41,270 nt of DNA from Prevotella sp. (GTDB taxonomy: Bacteria > Bacteroidota > Bacteroidia > Bacteroidales > Bacteroidaceae): NCBI GenBank assembly GCA_016284895.1, contig JAEEPT010000004.1, positions 1 through 41,270 of the forward strand. The letters run 5' to 3'. The position numbers were made by a program, and so were the translations under genes. Positions 24,472 to 34,559 of this stretch are shown piece by piece (position 1 is the stretch's first letter; each line of letters opens with the position of its first letter). The notes under the pieces were generated by a model. It was not told the DNA's origin and searched no databases. It saw only the letters and a program-made list of their open reading frames with translations.

Positions 24472-25625
24472 TTTTCACTCTTCATTTTCACCCATTCTGC
24501 TCTGTCCATTACCACACCGCTTCCAAAAGCATCAGTCCACCAATCCTTACCGGCAAACTGGTGCTCTTCGCTGTTGCCCTCGTTATAGGCATAGTCATAC
24601 CACGTCATGAACCAAGACCAGCGCGAGCCTTGCGCCCATATCTTCGACCACAGGGAAATATGGACCTCATCGCCATTGCCACACTCGGCCAAGGTGACAA
24701 TCTTGTTGGGATACTCGGTCGTCAACTGACGGAACTCTTTCATCAGCGGATACATCAGTGCGGCATAATTGTCGCGCCCTATAATGTCCACCACATCATC
24801 GCCCGGATACCAGTCGTGGTCACCCATCTGTGAGTTCCACACCCAAATAAGATTGTTCAGGTGATGATGGCCCACCAGCCGGTCGTACATCCAGCGCCAC
24901 AGCTTTTTATACACCTCCGGCCCTTTGGCACCCCACCAGAACCAAGCACCGCCGCCTTCAAATTCGTAGGTATTGCCGGAAGCCTCGTGCAGGGGGCGCC
25001 AAATGACGGGTATGCCCTTGGCCTGCATCCTTTTCAGATAGCCTGCCACTTGGTCGAGGTCGTGCAAAGCCTGACGGTTTTCAGCACTGCCGGCTATCAT
25101 CACCTGTGACGGGTCAAACGATGTCTCGCCAGGCTTCGTGCCTGGCGAACAGGTCATATTGGTCCCGTTATTAGCACGCACCTGCCAGTGCCACATCATG
25201 CCCACGATGCCACCGGCCTGATTCCATTGGTCAACATGGGTCATGTCACTATAATCGAGCCATCCGCTTGGGTTGACATCTTTCGAGGCATGGATGTTGA
25301 TGAAGTCGAACACGTTGATGACTGGCCACCGGCCTGTCCACTGATGCACGTTCTCTGCCTCGCGTATGTTCCAATCCACATTGGCCACCACACCACTAAG
25401 AGCCTTCCGTCCATAGAGCGAACGCAACATGGCGTAAAGCTTCTTTGTCTCAGTAGTAGCATTGGGATTGACCGGTGCTTCACTGACTTTTTCTGCCAAG
25501 TCTGTCAGTTCACCGCTTATTTCCGACTGCGGTGACGGCTGTGGCGATGGCTCTGCCTCAACCTCATTAGTTGCACACGCACAAAAGAGCACAACAGTAG
25601 CAATAAACAGAAAATTTTGCTTCAT
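24468..25625 (-). CDS. GH26 endo-beta-mannanase lipoprotein
   Basis: The 385-residue protein starts MKQNFLFIATVVLFCACATN with a lipobox Cys at 15 or 17, followed by a Pro/Ser/Glu-rich linker (about 25-45), as in surface-displayed enzymes. Catalytic signatures: 'GVVANVDWNIREAE' near 78, 'GGIVGMMWHWQV' (138-149), acid/base Glu214 in 'VIWRPLHEASGN', 'GGGAWFWWGAKG' (224-235), and nucleophile Glu314 in 'VTLAECGNGDEV'. It is the first gene after promoter A. By analogy with Bacteroides mannan systems this is the surface endo-acting enzyme that feeds SusCD. The last codons (MKSEK) lie in a repetitive GTGAAAATGAAGAGTG-type stretch. Confidence 0.94.
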   Translation of the reverse strand: MKQNFLFIATVVLFCACATNEVEAEPSPQPSPQSEISGELTDLAEKVSEAPVNPNATTETKKLYAMLRSLYGRKALSGVVANVDWNIREAENVHQWTGRWPVINVFDFINIHASKDVNPSGWLDYSDMTHVDQWNQAGGIVGMMWHWQVRANNGTNMTCSPGTKPGETSFDPSQVMIAGSAENRQALHDLDQVAGYLKRMQAKGIPVIWRPLHEASGNTYEFEGGGAWFWWGAKGPEVYKKLWRWMYDRLVGHHHLNNLIWVWNSQMGDHDWYPGDDVVDIIGRDNYAALMYPLMKEFRQLTTEYPNKIVTLAECGNGDEVHISLWSKIWAQGSRWSWFMTWYDYAYNEGNSEEHQFAGKDWWTDAFGSGVVMDRAEWVKMKSEK

Positions 25626-25652
25626 AAAATCATTAGTTTTAGATTTTGAGGG

Positions 25653-25708
25653 CAAATTTACTGCATTCTGATAAGAGCGGCTGACACTATTTTGTCAGGG
25701 ACTGACAC
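25653..25708 (-). promoter_or_regulatory. Promoter A with mannan-locus operator, for GH26-SusC-SusD transcript
   Basis: TGACAC at 25682-25687 and 25703-25708 (21 bp apart) lie 22 bp upstream of the -7 box TAAATTTG (25653-25660, minus strand). The GH26 start is at 25625, giving a leader of roughly 20 bases. It sits directly downstream of the AraC regulator gene. Confidence 0.87.
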
Positions 25709-25721
25709 TTTTCGCTCCCAA

Positions 25722-26606
25722 CTAAATAATCACCTTGGTCTTGTGGTATTTTTCACGGAACTCCGTCGGACTGCATCCTTTGTGCTTACGGAACAGGCGA
25801 TTGAAATTGCTCAGCGTGTTGAAGCCACAAGCGTAACAGATTTCGCTCACAGAGTCGGCCGTATCCACAAGCCGACGGGAAACATATCCCAACCTTACGT
25901 CAACGATATACTCGCTCAGCGACTTTCCCGTGCGCAGATGGAAAAAGCGGGAAAAGGCCGTCGGAGTCATGCCCACCATATCTGACAGCTGTTCAAGACG
26001 TATCTCGTCCTTAAAGTGACTGTCTATAAAACTCTTCACCTTCAGCACACGGCGAGAGTCACTCTCCACCTCGACCTTGGCAAATGCCGAAGAAGCAAGC
26101 TCATAGGCATCATCGATCTTTGAAAGCTCGTAGAGAATGCCAAAAAGCTCTTGAACTGCCATGAAGCCATCCTTGATTGCCGAAAAGCGTATGATGCGCG
26201 GATAAAGCATCATAATGGCTCTTTCAGGAAAGGCAAGCCCGTGTTTGGCCCTGTTGAGCATGCGGTGGATGGATAGGAAAGGATTAGTGGAGAAAGGTGA
26301 CGTGGGCGAATCGAAATCGATATAGAACTGGATGGTCACCTCATGGATGTCCTGACTCCGGCACTCGTGTTGTTCCCAAACATGTTCCAAGTCCGGACTG
26401 GTGATGAGCACCAAGTCAAAATTGCCTACCACCTCGCTATGGTCGCCCACCACGCGGCGGCAACCGGCGGCATTCTCCACGAAGTTCAGTTCGAAGATAT
26501 CATGACAGTGGATGGGGTAAGTAAACTCCTGTTTATGCCGGTCGGCCACGTACATAAAGTCATGCTCGCCAAGCGGTGTAATCTCATGTAGTACTTTCGT
26601 TTCCAT
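25722..26606 (-). CDS. AraC-family transcriptional regulator of the mannan locus
   Basis: The 294-residue protein has an N-terminal cupin-like sensor domain ('FTYPIHCHDIFELNFVENAA', about 28-47) and a C-terminal double helix-turn-helix: 'IRLEQLSDMVGMTPTAFSRF' followed by 'LRTGKSLSEYIVDVRLGYVS' and the second 'SVSEICYACGFNTLSNFNRL' and 'RKHKGCSPTEFREKYH'. AraC activators of this form bind two direct half-sites about 21 bp apart next to the -35 region, which is exactly what the four promoters of this locus carry. It lies immediately upstream of promoter A. The inducer is probably a manno-oligosaccharide or mannose derivative, which is inference; no membrane span is present, so the signal must be cytoplasmic. 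Confidence 0.93.
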   Translation of the reverse strand: METKVLHEITPLGEHDFMYVADRHKQEFTYPIHCHDIFELNFVENAAGCRRVVGDHSEVVGNFDLVLITSPDLEHVWEQHECRSQDIHEVTIQFYIDFDSPTSPFSTNPFLSIHRMLNRAKHGLAFPERAIMMLYPRIIRFSAIKDGFMAVQELFGILYELSKIDDAYELASSAFAKVEVESDSRRVLKVKSFIDSHFKDEIRLEQLSDMVGMTPTAFSRFFHLRTGKSLSEYIVDVRLGYVSRRLVDTADSVSEICYACGFNTLSNFNRLFRKHKGCSPTEFREKYHKTKVII

Positions 26607-26712
26607 CAGCTTTCTCTAAGTAATGATAAAAAAATAACTTGGTACGATTTGCACTTATTCATGGTGCTTGTCAGTATTTAGCGATTGAAAAGTGCGCACA
26701 CCTTTCATTTGG

Positions 26713-26743
26713 CAAAGTTACGAAAAAAACGAGAGAAATGCAA
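26713..26743 (-). promoter_or_regulatory. araC promoter 1 (TTG, 20 bp, TAACTTTG)
   Basis: On the minus strand TTG (26741-26743) and TAACTTTG (26713-26720) are 20 bp apart. The whole block nearly matches the truA promoter at 1692-1722. The regulator ATG is at 26606. Confidence 0.65.
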
Positions 26744-26797
26744 AAGGAAAGCTTGCTTTTTCTTTTCATTTCCGAGTGATAGTATCTTCGGCAAAGC

Positions 26798-26827
26798 CAA
26801 AGTTACGGAAAAACGAGAGAAAAGCAA
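26798..26827 (-). promoter_or_regulatory. araC promoter 2, a diverged copy of promoter 1
   Basis: TTG (26825-26827) and TAACTTTG (26798-26805) are 19 bp apart on the minus strand. The block repeats the one at 26713-26743 about 85 bp further upstream. Confidence 0.5.
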
Positions 26828-26847
26828 AGAATCTCTAACTTTTTGCT

Positions 26848-26855
26848 TATCTTTG
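26848..26855 (+). promoter_or_regulatory. Plus-strand -7 box before the EFR1-type gene
   Basis: TATCTTTG fits TAnnTTTG and lies 18 bp before the ATG at 26874. No clear TTG is found at the usual distance. Confidence 0.5.
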
Positions 26856-26873
26856 CAGCAAACTTTTCGAAGC

Positions 26874-27650
26874 ATGACATTCTATTTCTCTGGTACTGGT
26901 AATACGCGATGGGCTGCAGAGTTGTTGGCCCAGCAAACGGGGGAGCAGCTTCTTTTTATTCCCGATGAGCTGAAAGGCGACTGCTGCTACAGCCTTTCTG
27001 AGAATGAGCGCATTGGCTTTTGTTTTCCCACCCACGGCTGGCAACCGCCCCGCATTGTTCGCAGCTTCATCAGCCGACTGCACATTGAGCATGCCGAGGG
27101 GCACTACTGCTATGCACTTACCACGTGCGGAGACAGCATAGGCCAGACGATGGAGATGCTGAACGATGATCTTCGCTCTGCTCAGCTGCCCGTAGCCACG
27201 GCAGTATTCTCGCTGGTCATGCCTGAAAGCTATGTGTGTCTGCCTTTTATGTACACCGACTCTCCAGAACGTGAACATGAGAAAATCAGCCGTTCGAGTG
27301 AACTTCTAAAGGAGTATGCAGCCATGATAGTTGAGCGAAAAGAAAATGTGACCCACACCGTGAGGGGAGCAGCCCCTTGGATGATGAGTCACATCATAGG
27401 TTCTTATTTCAATGGACGGATGGTGAGCGACAAGAAGTTCACTGTTGACGCCGACCTATGCATTCACTGTGGAAAGTGTGAGAGTGTTTGTCCCACAGGC
27501 GACTTGGTGCTCACCGACGAACTGCCCACTTGGCTTCACAACAACTCATGCACCTGCTGTCTGGCCTGCTACCACCACTGTCCGCGCCATGCCATCAACT
27601 ATGGCAGCATCACTCGCAAGCGTGGACAATACTTCTTCGGCCACAAGTAG
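26874..27650 (+). CDS. EFR1-type flavodoxin-ferredoxin fusion protein
   Basis: The 258-residue protein starts MTFYFSGTGNTRWAAELLAQ; 'FSGTGNT' is the FMN phosphate-binding loop of the flavodoxin fold. The C-terminal part has two 4Fe-4S clusters: 'DLCIHCGKCESVCPTGDLVL' and 'NSCTCCLACYHHCPRHAIN', each CxxCxxC...CP. This pairing of an N-terminal flavodoxin and C-terminal 2[4Fe-4S] ferredoxin is the EFR1 family, common in anaerobes; it is a cytoplasmic electron-transfer protein of unknown partners. It is the only plus-strand protein gene I accept. The ATG at 26874 is chosen as it starts exactly at the flavodoxin strand and is preceded by a -7 box; longer upstream frames run through promoter sequence. 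Confidence 0.9.
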   Translation: MTFYFSGTGNTRWAAELLAQQTGEQLLFIPDELKGDCCYSLSENERIGFCFPTHGWQPPRIVRSFISRLHIEHAEGHYCYALTTCGDSIGQTMEMLNDDLRSAQLPVATAVFSLVMPESYVCLPFMYTDSPEREHEKISRSSELLKEYAAMIVERKENVTHTVRGAAPWMMSHIIGSYFNGRMVSDKKFTVDADLCIHCGKCESVCPTGDLVLTDELPTWLHNNSCTCCLACYHHCPRHAINYGSITRKRGQYFFGHK

Positions 27651-27665
27651 TCGTGTGCTTCTTAC

Positions 27666-28301
27666 TTATTCACTGATAGCCTTCAGCAGTTTCATCAGAC
27701 TATTGTCCTCACTCCATGAGAAATCGCTCATGCCGATGATGGTTCTGAACATTCTTTTCTTCTCTTTCGGCATTCTGCGCGTTATCTCCCGTTCGTGTAC
27801 TTTGAATATCTCTCCATTGTAGAGATAGAAATAGTGTCGAACCAAAGGCAGCTGCATGCCTTCCGGAGGGGTGAGGTCGATGGTGGTATAGCTGATTTGA
27901 TCACCCAGCGACAGACTGGATATGTTCACGTTATTGCGCAACATGGCCTTGTAGGAGTCGAGGTCTATCAATACTGCGCAGTACAACTTGTTGGCTCCCA
28001 CGCTATCCACCTCGAGTGCAAGCATATTGTCTATCTTTACATAATGCAGTGTATCAAAATCAACAGAGACGATAGGATCCATATTAGCTTCCATCGTTGC
28101 ATCTCCACGTTTAAAGAGCAGAGAAGCATTTTTGAGGAAGATGTTTGAGAGCCTTGCCTTCACGTTTCGTCCGTCAGCCATGTGCACCACAGCCGGCTTA
28201 TAGTCCTGGAACAGCGTAAGATTCCAAGTGTTGTCCTGAGCAAAGGCAACACCCTTGGCCATACATAGGCACATCATGAATGTAGTCAGTAATTTTTTCA
28301 T
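27666..28301 (-). CDS. Exported protein of unknown function (211 aa)
   Basis: The product starts MKKLLTTFMMCLCMAKGVAF and has a signal peptide cut near AFA/Q. The rest has no family I recognise: 'DYKPAVVHMADGRNVKARLS' and 'NIFLKNASLLFKRGDATMEA' suggest a beta-rich fold, and 'MQLPLVRHYFYLYNGEIFKV' and 'REITRRMPKEKKRMFRTIIG' form a basic C-terminal part. It is convergent with the EFR1 gene (15 bp between stops). Its ATG lies only 18 bp after the tRNA terminator hairpin on the same strand, so it has no room for a promoter of its own between them. It may be read from the tRNA promoter by read-through. Confidence 0.75.
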   Translation of the reverse strand: MKKLLTTFMMCLCMAKGVAFAQDNTWNLTLFQDYKPAVVHMADGRNVKARLSNIFLKNASLLFKRGDATMEANMDPIVSVDFDTLHYVKIDNMLALEVDSVGANKLYCAVLIDLDSYKAMLRNNVNISSLSLGDQISYTTIDLTPPEGMQLPLVRHYFYLYNGEIFKVHEREITRRMPKEKKRMFRTIIGMSDFSWSEDNSLMKLLKAISE

Positions 28302-28319
28302 ACATTATCTAATAATTAA

Positions 28320-28349
28320 AAAGCTCATCGAAATTTATCGATGAGCTTT
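28320..28349 (-). terminator. Terminator of the tRNA-Asp pair
   Basis: Arms AAAGCTCATCGA (28320-28331) and TCGATGAGCTTT (28338-28349) form a perfect 12-bp stem with a 6-base loop. On the minus strand it is followed by TTTTAATTATT. Confidence 0.85.
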
Positions 28350-28360
28350 ATTCTTCTGTG

Positions 28361-28434
28361 CGGTGCGTACGAGATTCGAACTCGTGACCTCCTGCGTGAC
28401 AGGCAGGCATTCTAACCTACTGAACTAACGCACC
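28361..28434 (-). tRNA. tRNA-Asp (anticodon GTC), copy 2
   Basis: On the minus strand the gene starts GGTGCGTTAGTTCAG, has the anticodon stem-loop CCTGC-CTGTCAC-GCAGG with anticodon GTC, the T-arm with GTTCGAATC, and closes the acceptor stem with ACGCACC plus discriminator G. No CCA is encoded. It is identical to the copy at 28467-28540. Confidence 0.97.
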
Positions 28435-28466
28435 AGTCCATTGTTATTTGCTTATCGAAATCTTAG

Positions 28467-28540
28467 CGGTGCGTACGAGATTCGAACTCGTGACCTCCTG
28501 CGTGACAGGCAGGCATTCTAACCTACTGAACTAACGCACC
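28467..28540 (-). tRNA. tRNA-Asp (anticodon GTC), copy 1
   Basis: Same 74-base sequence as the copy at 28361-28434, 32 bp upstream of it on the same strand. A putative -7 box TACCTTTG lies at 28564-28571 (minus strand), so both are probably made from one transcript. Confidence 0.97.
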
Positions 28541-28563
28541 AATCTGTTTTTCGATTGCGGGTG

Positions 28564-28571
28564 CAAAGGTA
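28564..28571 (-). promoter_or_regulatory. -7 box for the tRNA-Asp pair
   Basis: TACCTTTG on the minus strand fits TAnnTTTG and lies 23 bp before the first tRNA. I see no TTG at the usual distance. Confidence 0.5.
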
Positions 28572-28879
28572 TATTTTTTTTCCGATTTCCGAAAACTTCC
28601 CGCAAAGAAATCTTAACAGCATAACATTCTTTAACTAATCCCCCATTACCTCCCTGCTGTTGTCGATGCCTCCCCACTACTTCAGCATAGCTCTCAATCA
28701 ATGAAAGTTATCACGCTGCACTGAATTACAATTCTATATAAAAATCTGCCAATAAAACTGTTCGCTATATTGGCAGACTGTCACCACAAAAGCATTACGC
28801 TTTGTTTTTATGTCGGTGAGAGGGGATTTTGGCAATTGATTGCTGACAGATGTCATGTATTTGTGTCAAAATCACAAAA
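28572..28879. other. Intergenic region with no gene seen
   Basis: About 300 bp between the tRNA promoter and the small secreted protein. Apart from the terminator hairpin at 28745-28777, it holds no open frame or RNA gene that I can support. Confidence 0.6.
28745..28777 (-). terminator. Terminator of the 28880-29206 gene
   Basis: Arms TCTGCCAAT (28745-28753) and ATTGGCAGA (28769-28777) form a 9-bp stem. On the minus strand it is followed by TTTTTATATAG. Confidence 0.7.
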
Positions 28880-29206
28880 TCAGTGAATCGTAACCTTACG
28901 GACTACTTTTCCCACTTTCAGAATATAACATCCCTTAGGAACAGAGAGTTCGATACGCTGGGCAGGGCTGTCTATTTTGTAGGTTGCGACCTGTCGGCCT
29001 GTCAGTGAAACCACTTCGAGCACCATACCAGTTGCACCTGTGACCTGCACTACATTACCCTCCACTGAAAGTGAAATCATCTTTTCCTGTTCCACCTGTT
29101 CAGCAATGCCCATCTCCATTGTCATCATCATGGGGGCAGCTGCATGCATTGAAACAGCGATTGTCATGCTAAGAAGTCCGGCAAATATGAGTAGTCTTTT
29201 TCGCAT
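28880..29206 (-). CDS. Small secreted protein consisting mostly of a C-terminal sorting-like domain (108 aa)
   Basis: The protein starts MRKRLLIFAGLLSMTIAVSM, a signal peptide probably cut near HAAA. A Met-rich stretch (PMMMTMEMG) and a short linker follow. The remaining part, 'VVSLTGRQVATYKI', 'LSVPKGCYILKVGKVVRKVT', has the pattern of type A C-terminal domains used by the type IX secretion system (a turn with G-R-x-V, then G-x-Y-I-L-x-V, then basic end). Unusually there is no cargo between the signal peptide and this domain. Its promoter has TATTTTTG at 29225-29232 and TTG at 29253-29255, with 20 bp between. It is flanked by hairpins on both sides, so it is a one-gene unit. Confidence 0.8.
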   Translation of the reverse strand: MRKRLLIFAGLLSMTIAVSMHAAAPMMMTMEMGIAEQVEQEKMISLSVEGNVVQVTGATGMVLEVVSLTGRQVATYKIDSPAQRIELSVPKGCYILKVGKVVRKVTIH

Positions 29207-29224
29207 AAGCTAACAGATTTTCTG

Positions 29225-29255
29225 CAAAAATATAGATTTTCTTTGTAAGAGCCAA
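29225..29255 (-). promoter_or_regulatory. Promoter of the 28880-29206 gene
   Basis: TTG (29253-29255), 20 bp, TATTTTTG (29225-29232) on the minus strand, 18 bp before the start codon. Confidence 0.65.
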
Positions 29256-29273
29256 ACTTTTTGCAAAGAAAAT

Positions 29274-29306
29274 GCTGACAATGGCATTATTTTGCGCATT
29301 GTCAGC
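29274..29306 (-). terminator. Terminator after the GH2 gene
   Basis: Arms GCTGACAATG (29274-29283) and CATTGTCAGC (29297-29306) form a perfect 10-bp stem with a 13-base loop, followed on the minus strand by ATTTTCTTT. The TGACA in the arm is not part of the 21-bp operator pattern. Confidence 0.75.
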
Positions 29307-29339
29307 ACTTATTTTGTTCTATTGATGTCTCAAAACAAA

Positions 29340-32447
<3,108 letters not shown>

Positions 32448-33161
32448 TTATTCGTAATCGTCTATCACATTGTTCATGAAGTCCATCATGGGTTTGGCAG
32501 CCCTGAACACGCGCTCCATCTCGTCAATCCATCCGTCGCCCTCGAAGAAGTCGTTGGCTACGGCATGCCAGGCGCAGTAGTCCTTCAGTCGCAGGTATCT
32601 CACGTGTTCGTAATCGCGCGGGAAGCCAGCCGGACAGGTCTTCAGTTTGGTCAGTCCGAAGCCCTGTGGCGCATCCCACGACTCGTTCCAGTCCGTCGTG
32701 TCCTTCTTCGTGTCGAAATATTTCTTGAAGGCTTTGCTCTCAACGGCGTTCAGCCACTGTTCCTCGTTGGCCATGATCTCATTGCGGCATGCGGTCAGGA
32801 TATTAGTGGGCAGCCAATAGTTGCCAACGGCCAAGAGGCAGTGGTCGGGCTCCATGTGCAGGTAGTAGCCGCCACGAAGGGCCTTCTTGCCCTTGGCGTT
32901 GATGTAGGCTCCGAGGTGATTCTTGTAGGGCGACTTGTCGGCTGAGAAGCGTGTGTCGCGATAGAAGCGATAGGTACAGTCCTTCACGCGCTGGTTGCCC
33001 ACTGAGGCATCAAACGTCACAATGCGCTCCAGAGCCTGCCCCACTCCGCGCTCCCACTCAGCTCGCACGGCCTCATACTCACTCTTATGGGCAGCAAACC
33101 ACTCACGGTTGTTGTTGGCCATCACCTCCTGCAGGAAGCTGATGATACGTTTAGCATCCAT
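32448..33161 (-). CDS. DUF2461 family protein
   Basis: The 237-residue protein has the features of the DUF2461 (TIGR02453) family: start 'IISFLQEVMANNNREWFAAH' with the N-N-R-E-W-F motif, 'TYRFYRDTRFSADKSPYKNH' near 63-82 and 'LRGGYYLHMEPDHCLLAVG' near 95-113. The family is common in Bacteroidota and has no agreed biochemical function. There is no signal peptide, so it is cytoplasmic. It follows the thioesterase gene by 33 bp and precedes GH2 by 18 bp. Confidence 0.88.
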   Translation of the reverse strand: MDAKRIISFLQEVMANNNREWFAAHKSEYEAVRAEWERGVGQALERIVTFDASVGNQRVKDCTYRFYRDTRFSADKSPYKNHLGAYINAKGKKALRGGYYLHMEPDHCLLAVGNYWLPTNILTACRNEIMANEEQWLNAVESKAFKKYFDTKKDTTDWNESWDAPQGFGLTKLKTCPAGFPRDYEHVRYLRLKDYCAWHAVANDFFEGDGWIDEMERVFRAAKPMMDFMNNVIDDYE

Positions 33162-33194
33162 GTTCTTTCCTCTTCTTAGAAACGGTCGTTTTTC

Positions 33195-33956
33195 TTAGGT
33201 GAATTGCAGTTTGCACCGGCTGGTCTCTGTGCCGTCGCTGCGCACGATGCGCACGTTGAACTCTGTCTCGCCCAGTGCCTCGCGATAAAACGACAGCTGT
33301 TCGCCCCCATGTGCCTCGGCCACATAGGCTATCTCGAATCGCTTCAGCTGATGGGCCTTGTACCAGGACATGGGCCAGAGGTCGAGCACGTGCTCAATGT
33401 ACTTCACTGAGTTGATGTGACCGTTGATGTCAACATCGTTGTAGTGTGTGTCGATGGTGCTCACCAGCTCTGCCGTGTCTGAAACTCTCACCCTTCCCCC
33501 TTTGTCGATGGGACAGGGTTTGTCCTTCTCTATCCACTGGGTGATGGAGCCGTCGTTAATGGCAAAGATATCTGTGGGCTGGCGCGTCTCGGTGTCGATC
33601 ATGGCCCACACGCTGCGACCGTAGCCGTACACCTTTTCCTCTCCGTTGTCACCGCGCCCCACCACGCGGAAGTTGCGCTGTGTGAAGAAGCGTAGCGCGT
33701 TCTCCACCCATGTCTCCACGTTGAAGCGAGTGTATTGGCTGGGCATCTGCTCCATCTCGATAGCCAGGCGCGACAGCACCCAAGAGCGTTGAATGCTCAT
33801 GAGATAAGCCATGCCGAAGCCTCGGTCGGTGGAATGGAAGTCGGCTGCGTTCAGCAGGTGATTGCCCAGATGTCCCATGAACAGCTTGCCCGAGAAGTCA
33901 CAATGGAAGGGCTCAGCCATGAATTCGTAAGTTCCTACTTTTTCTAAACTCATCAT
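33195..33956 (-). CDS. Acyl-ACP thioesterase
   Basis: The 253-residue protein has a double hotdog fold of the FatA/FatB-like acyl-ACP thioesterases: first half 'HLLNAADFHSTDRGFGMAYL' and 'RSWVLSRLAIEMEQMPSQYT', 'NVETWVENALRFFTQRNFRV'; second half 'TIDTHYNDVDINGHINSVKY' with the N-x-H catalytic-type pattern, and 'KRFEIAYVAEAHGGEQLSFY'. It would release free fatty acids from acyl carrier protein, in the cytoplasm. Its start overlaps the YigZ-family stop (33953), so the two are translationally linked. Two adjacent ATGs (33956 and 33953) are possible. Confidence 0.9.
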   Translation of the reverse strand: MMSLEKVGTYEFMAEPFHCDFSGKLFMGHLGNHLLNAADFHSTDRGFGMAYLMSIQRSWVLSRLAIEMEQMPSQYTRFNVETWVENALRFFTQRNFRVVGRGDNGEEKVYGYGRSVWAMIDTETRQPTDIFAINDGSITQWIEKDKPCPIDKGGRVRVSDTAELVSTIDTHYNDVDINGHINSVKYIEHVLDLWPMSWYKAHQLKRFEIAYVAEAHGGEQLSFYREALGETEFNVRIVRSDGTETSRCKLQFT

Positions 33957-34537
33957 TCAAATATCAATTTCTTCAGTCGTTGACGCAGCTGTTCGGCTTC
34001 CGACTGTCTTATACTTAGTTTTATCTGACACGTGTTGTCGTAGTTCTGCTCCACGATGCGCGGCTGCATCTCCTTCACCACGCGCATCACGTCGTTCATC
34101 ATCACGTAGGGGAAGTCGTAGGTCACCACCTCCTCCACCTGCCTCACCTCGATGGTGGCATGCTCCAGCGCATCGGCAGCAGCCTCTCGATAGGCCACGA
34201 TCAGTCCGCTCGTGCCAAGGTTCACTCCGCCATAGTAGCGCACCACTACGATGAGCACATCGGTCAGTTCGCGGCTGTTGATTTGTCCCAGAATGGGCTT
34301 TCCTGCTGTTGACGATGGCTCGCCGTCGTCGTTCATGCGGAAGTCCTTGCGTTCAGCTCCCAACATGTAGGCATAGCACACGTGGCGGGCATCGTAGTAC
34401 TTCTTGCGATAGTCGGCCAGAAGCGTCTTTATTTCGTCGAGTGTCTCTACATGATGTGCGAAAGCGAGGAATTTACTCCGTTTCTCAGAGTAAAATCCCT
34501 CGCTGTTTCCGTCTATGGTCTTGAACTCGTCAGACAT
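33953..34537 (-). CDS. YigZ/IMPACT family protein
   Basis: The 194-residue protein begins MSDEFKTIDGNSEGFYSEKR and has the UPF0029/IMPACT N-terminal domain: 'SKFLAFAHHVETLDEIKTLL', 'ARHVCYAYMLGAERKDFRMN', 'DDGEPSSTAGKPILGQI' and 'VVVRYYGGVNLGTSGLIVAY', followed by the small C-terminal domain. These are highly conserved in E. coli YigZ. The family is thought to bind nucleic acid or ribosomal targets, but its precise role is not settled. It lies 22 bp after the DUF1015 gene. Confidence 0.93.
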   Translation of the reverse strand: MSDEFKTIDGNSEGFYSEKRSKFLAFAHHVETLDEIKTLLADYRKKYYDARHVCYAYMLGAERKDFRMNDDGEPSSTAGKPILGQINSRELTDVLIVVVRYYGGVNLGTSGLIVAYREAAADALEHATIEVRQVEEVVTYDFPYVMMNDVMRVVKEMQPRIVEQNYDNTCQIKLSIRQSEAEQLRQRLKKLIFE

Positions 34538-34559
34538 GTGCCTGGTGTGCTTTCTTTTT

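Noticed and set aside
28361..28540. Identical 74-bp blocks considered as mobile repeats or attachment sites
   Set aside because: Both fold as complete tRNA-Asp genes, and there is no integrase or other element nearby.
29274..29306. TGACAA/TTGTCA pair considered as a fifth operator
   Set aside because: The two parts are inverted rather than direct, spacing does not fit, and a terminator explains the site.
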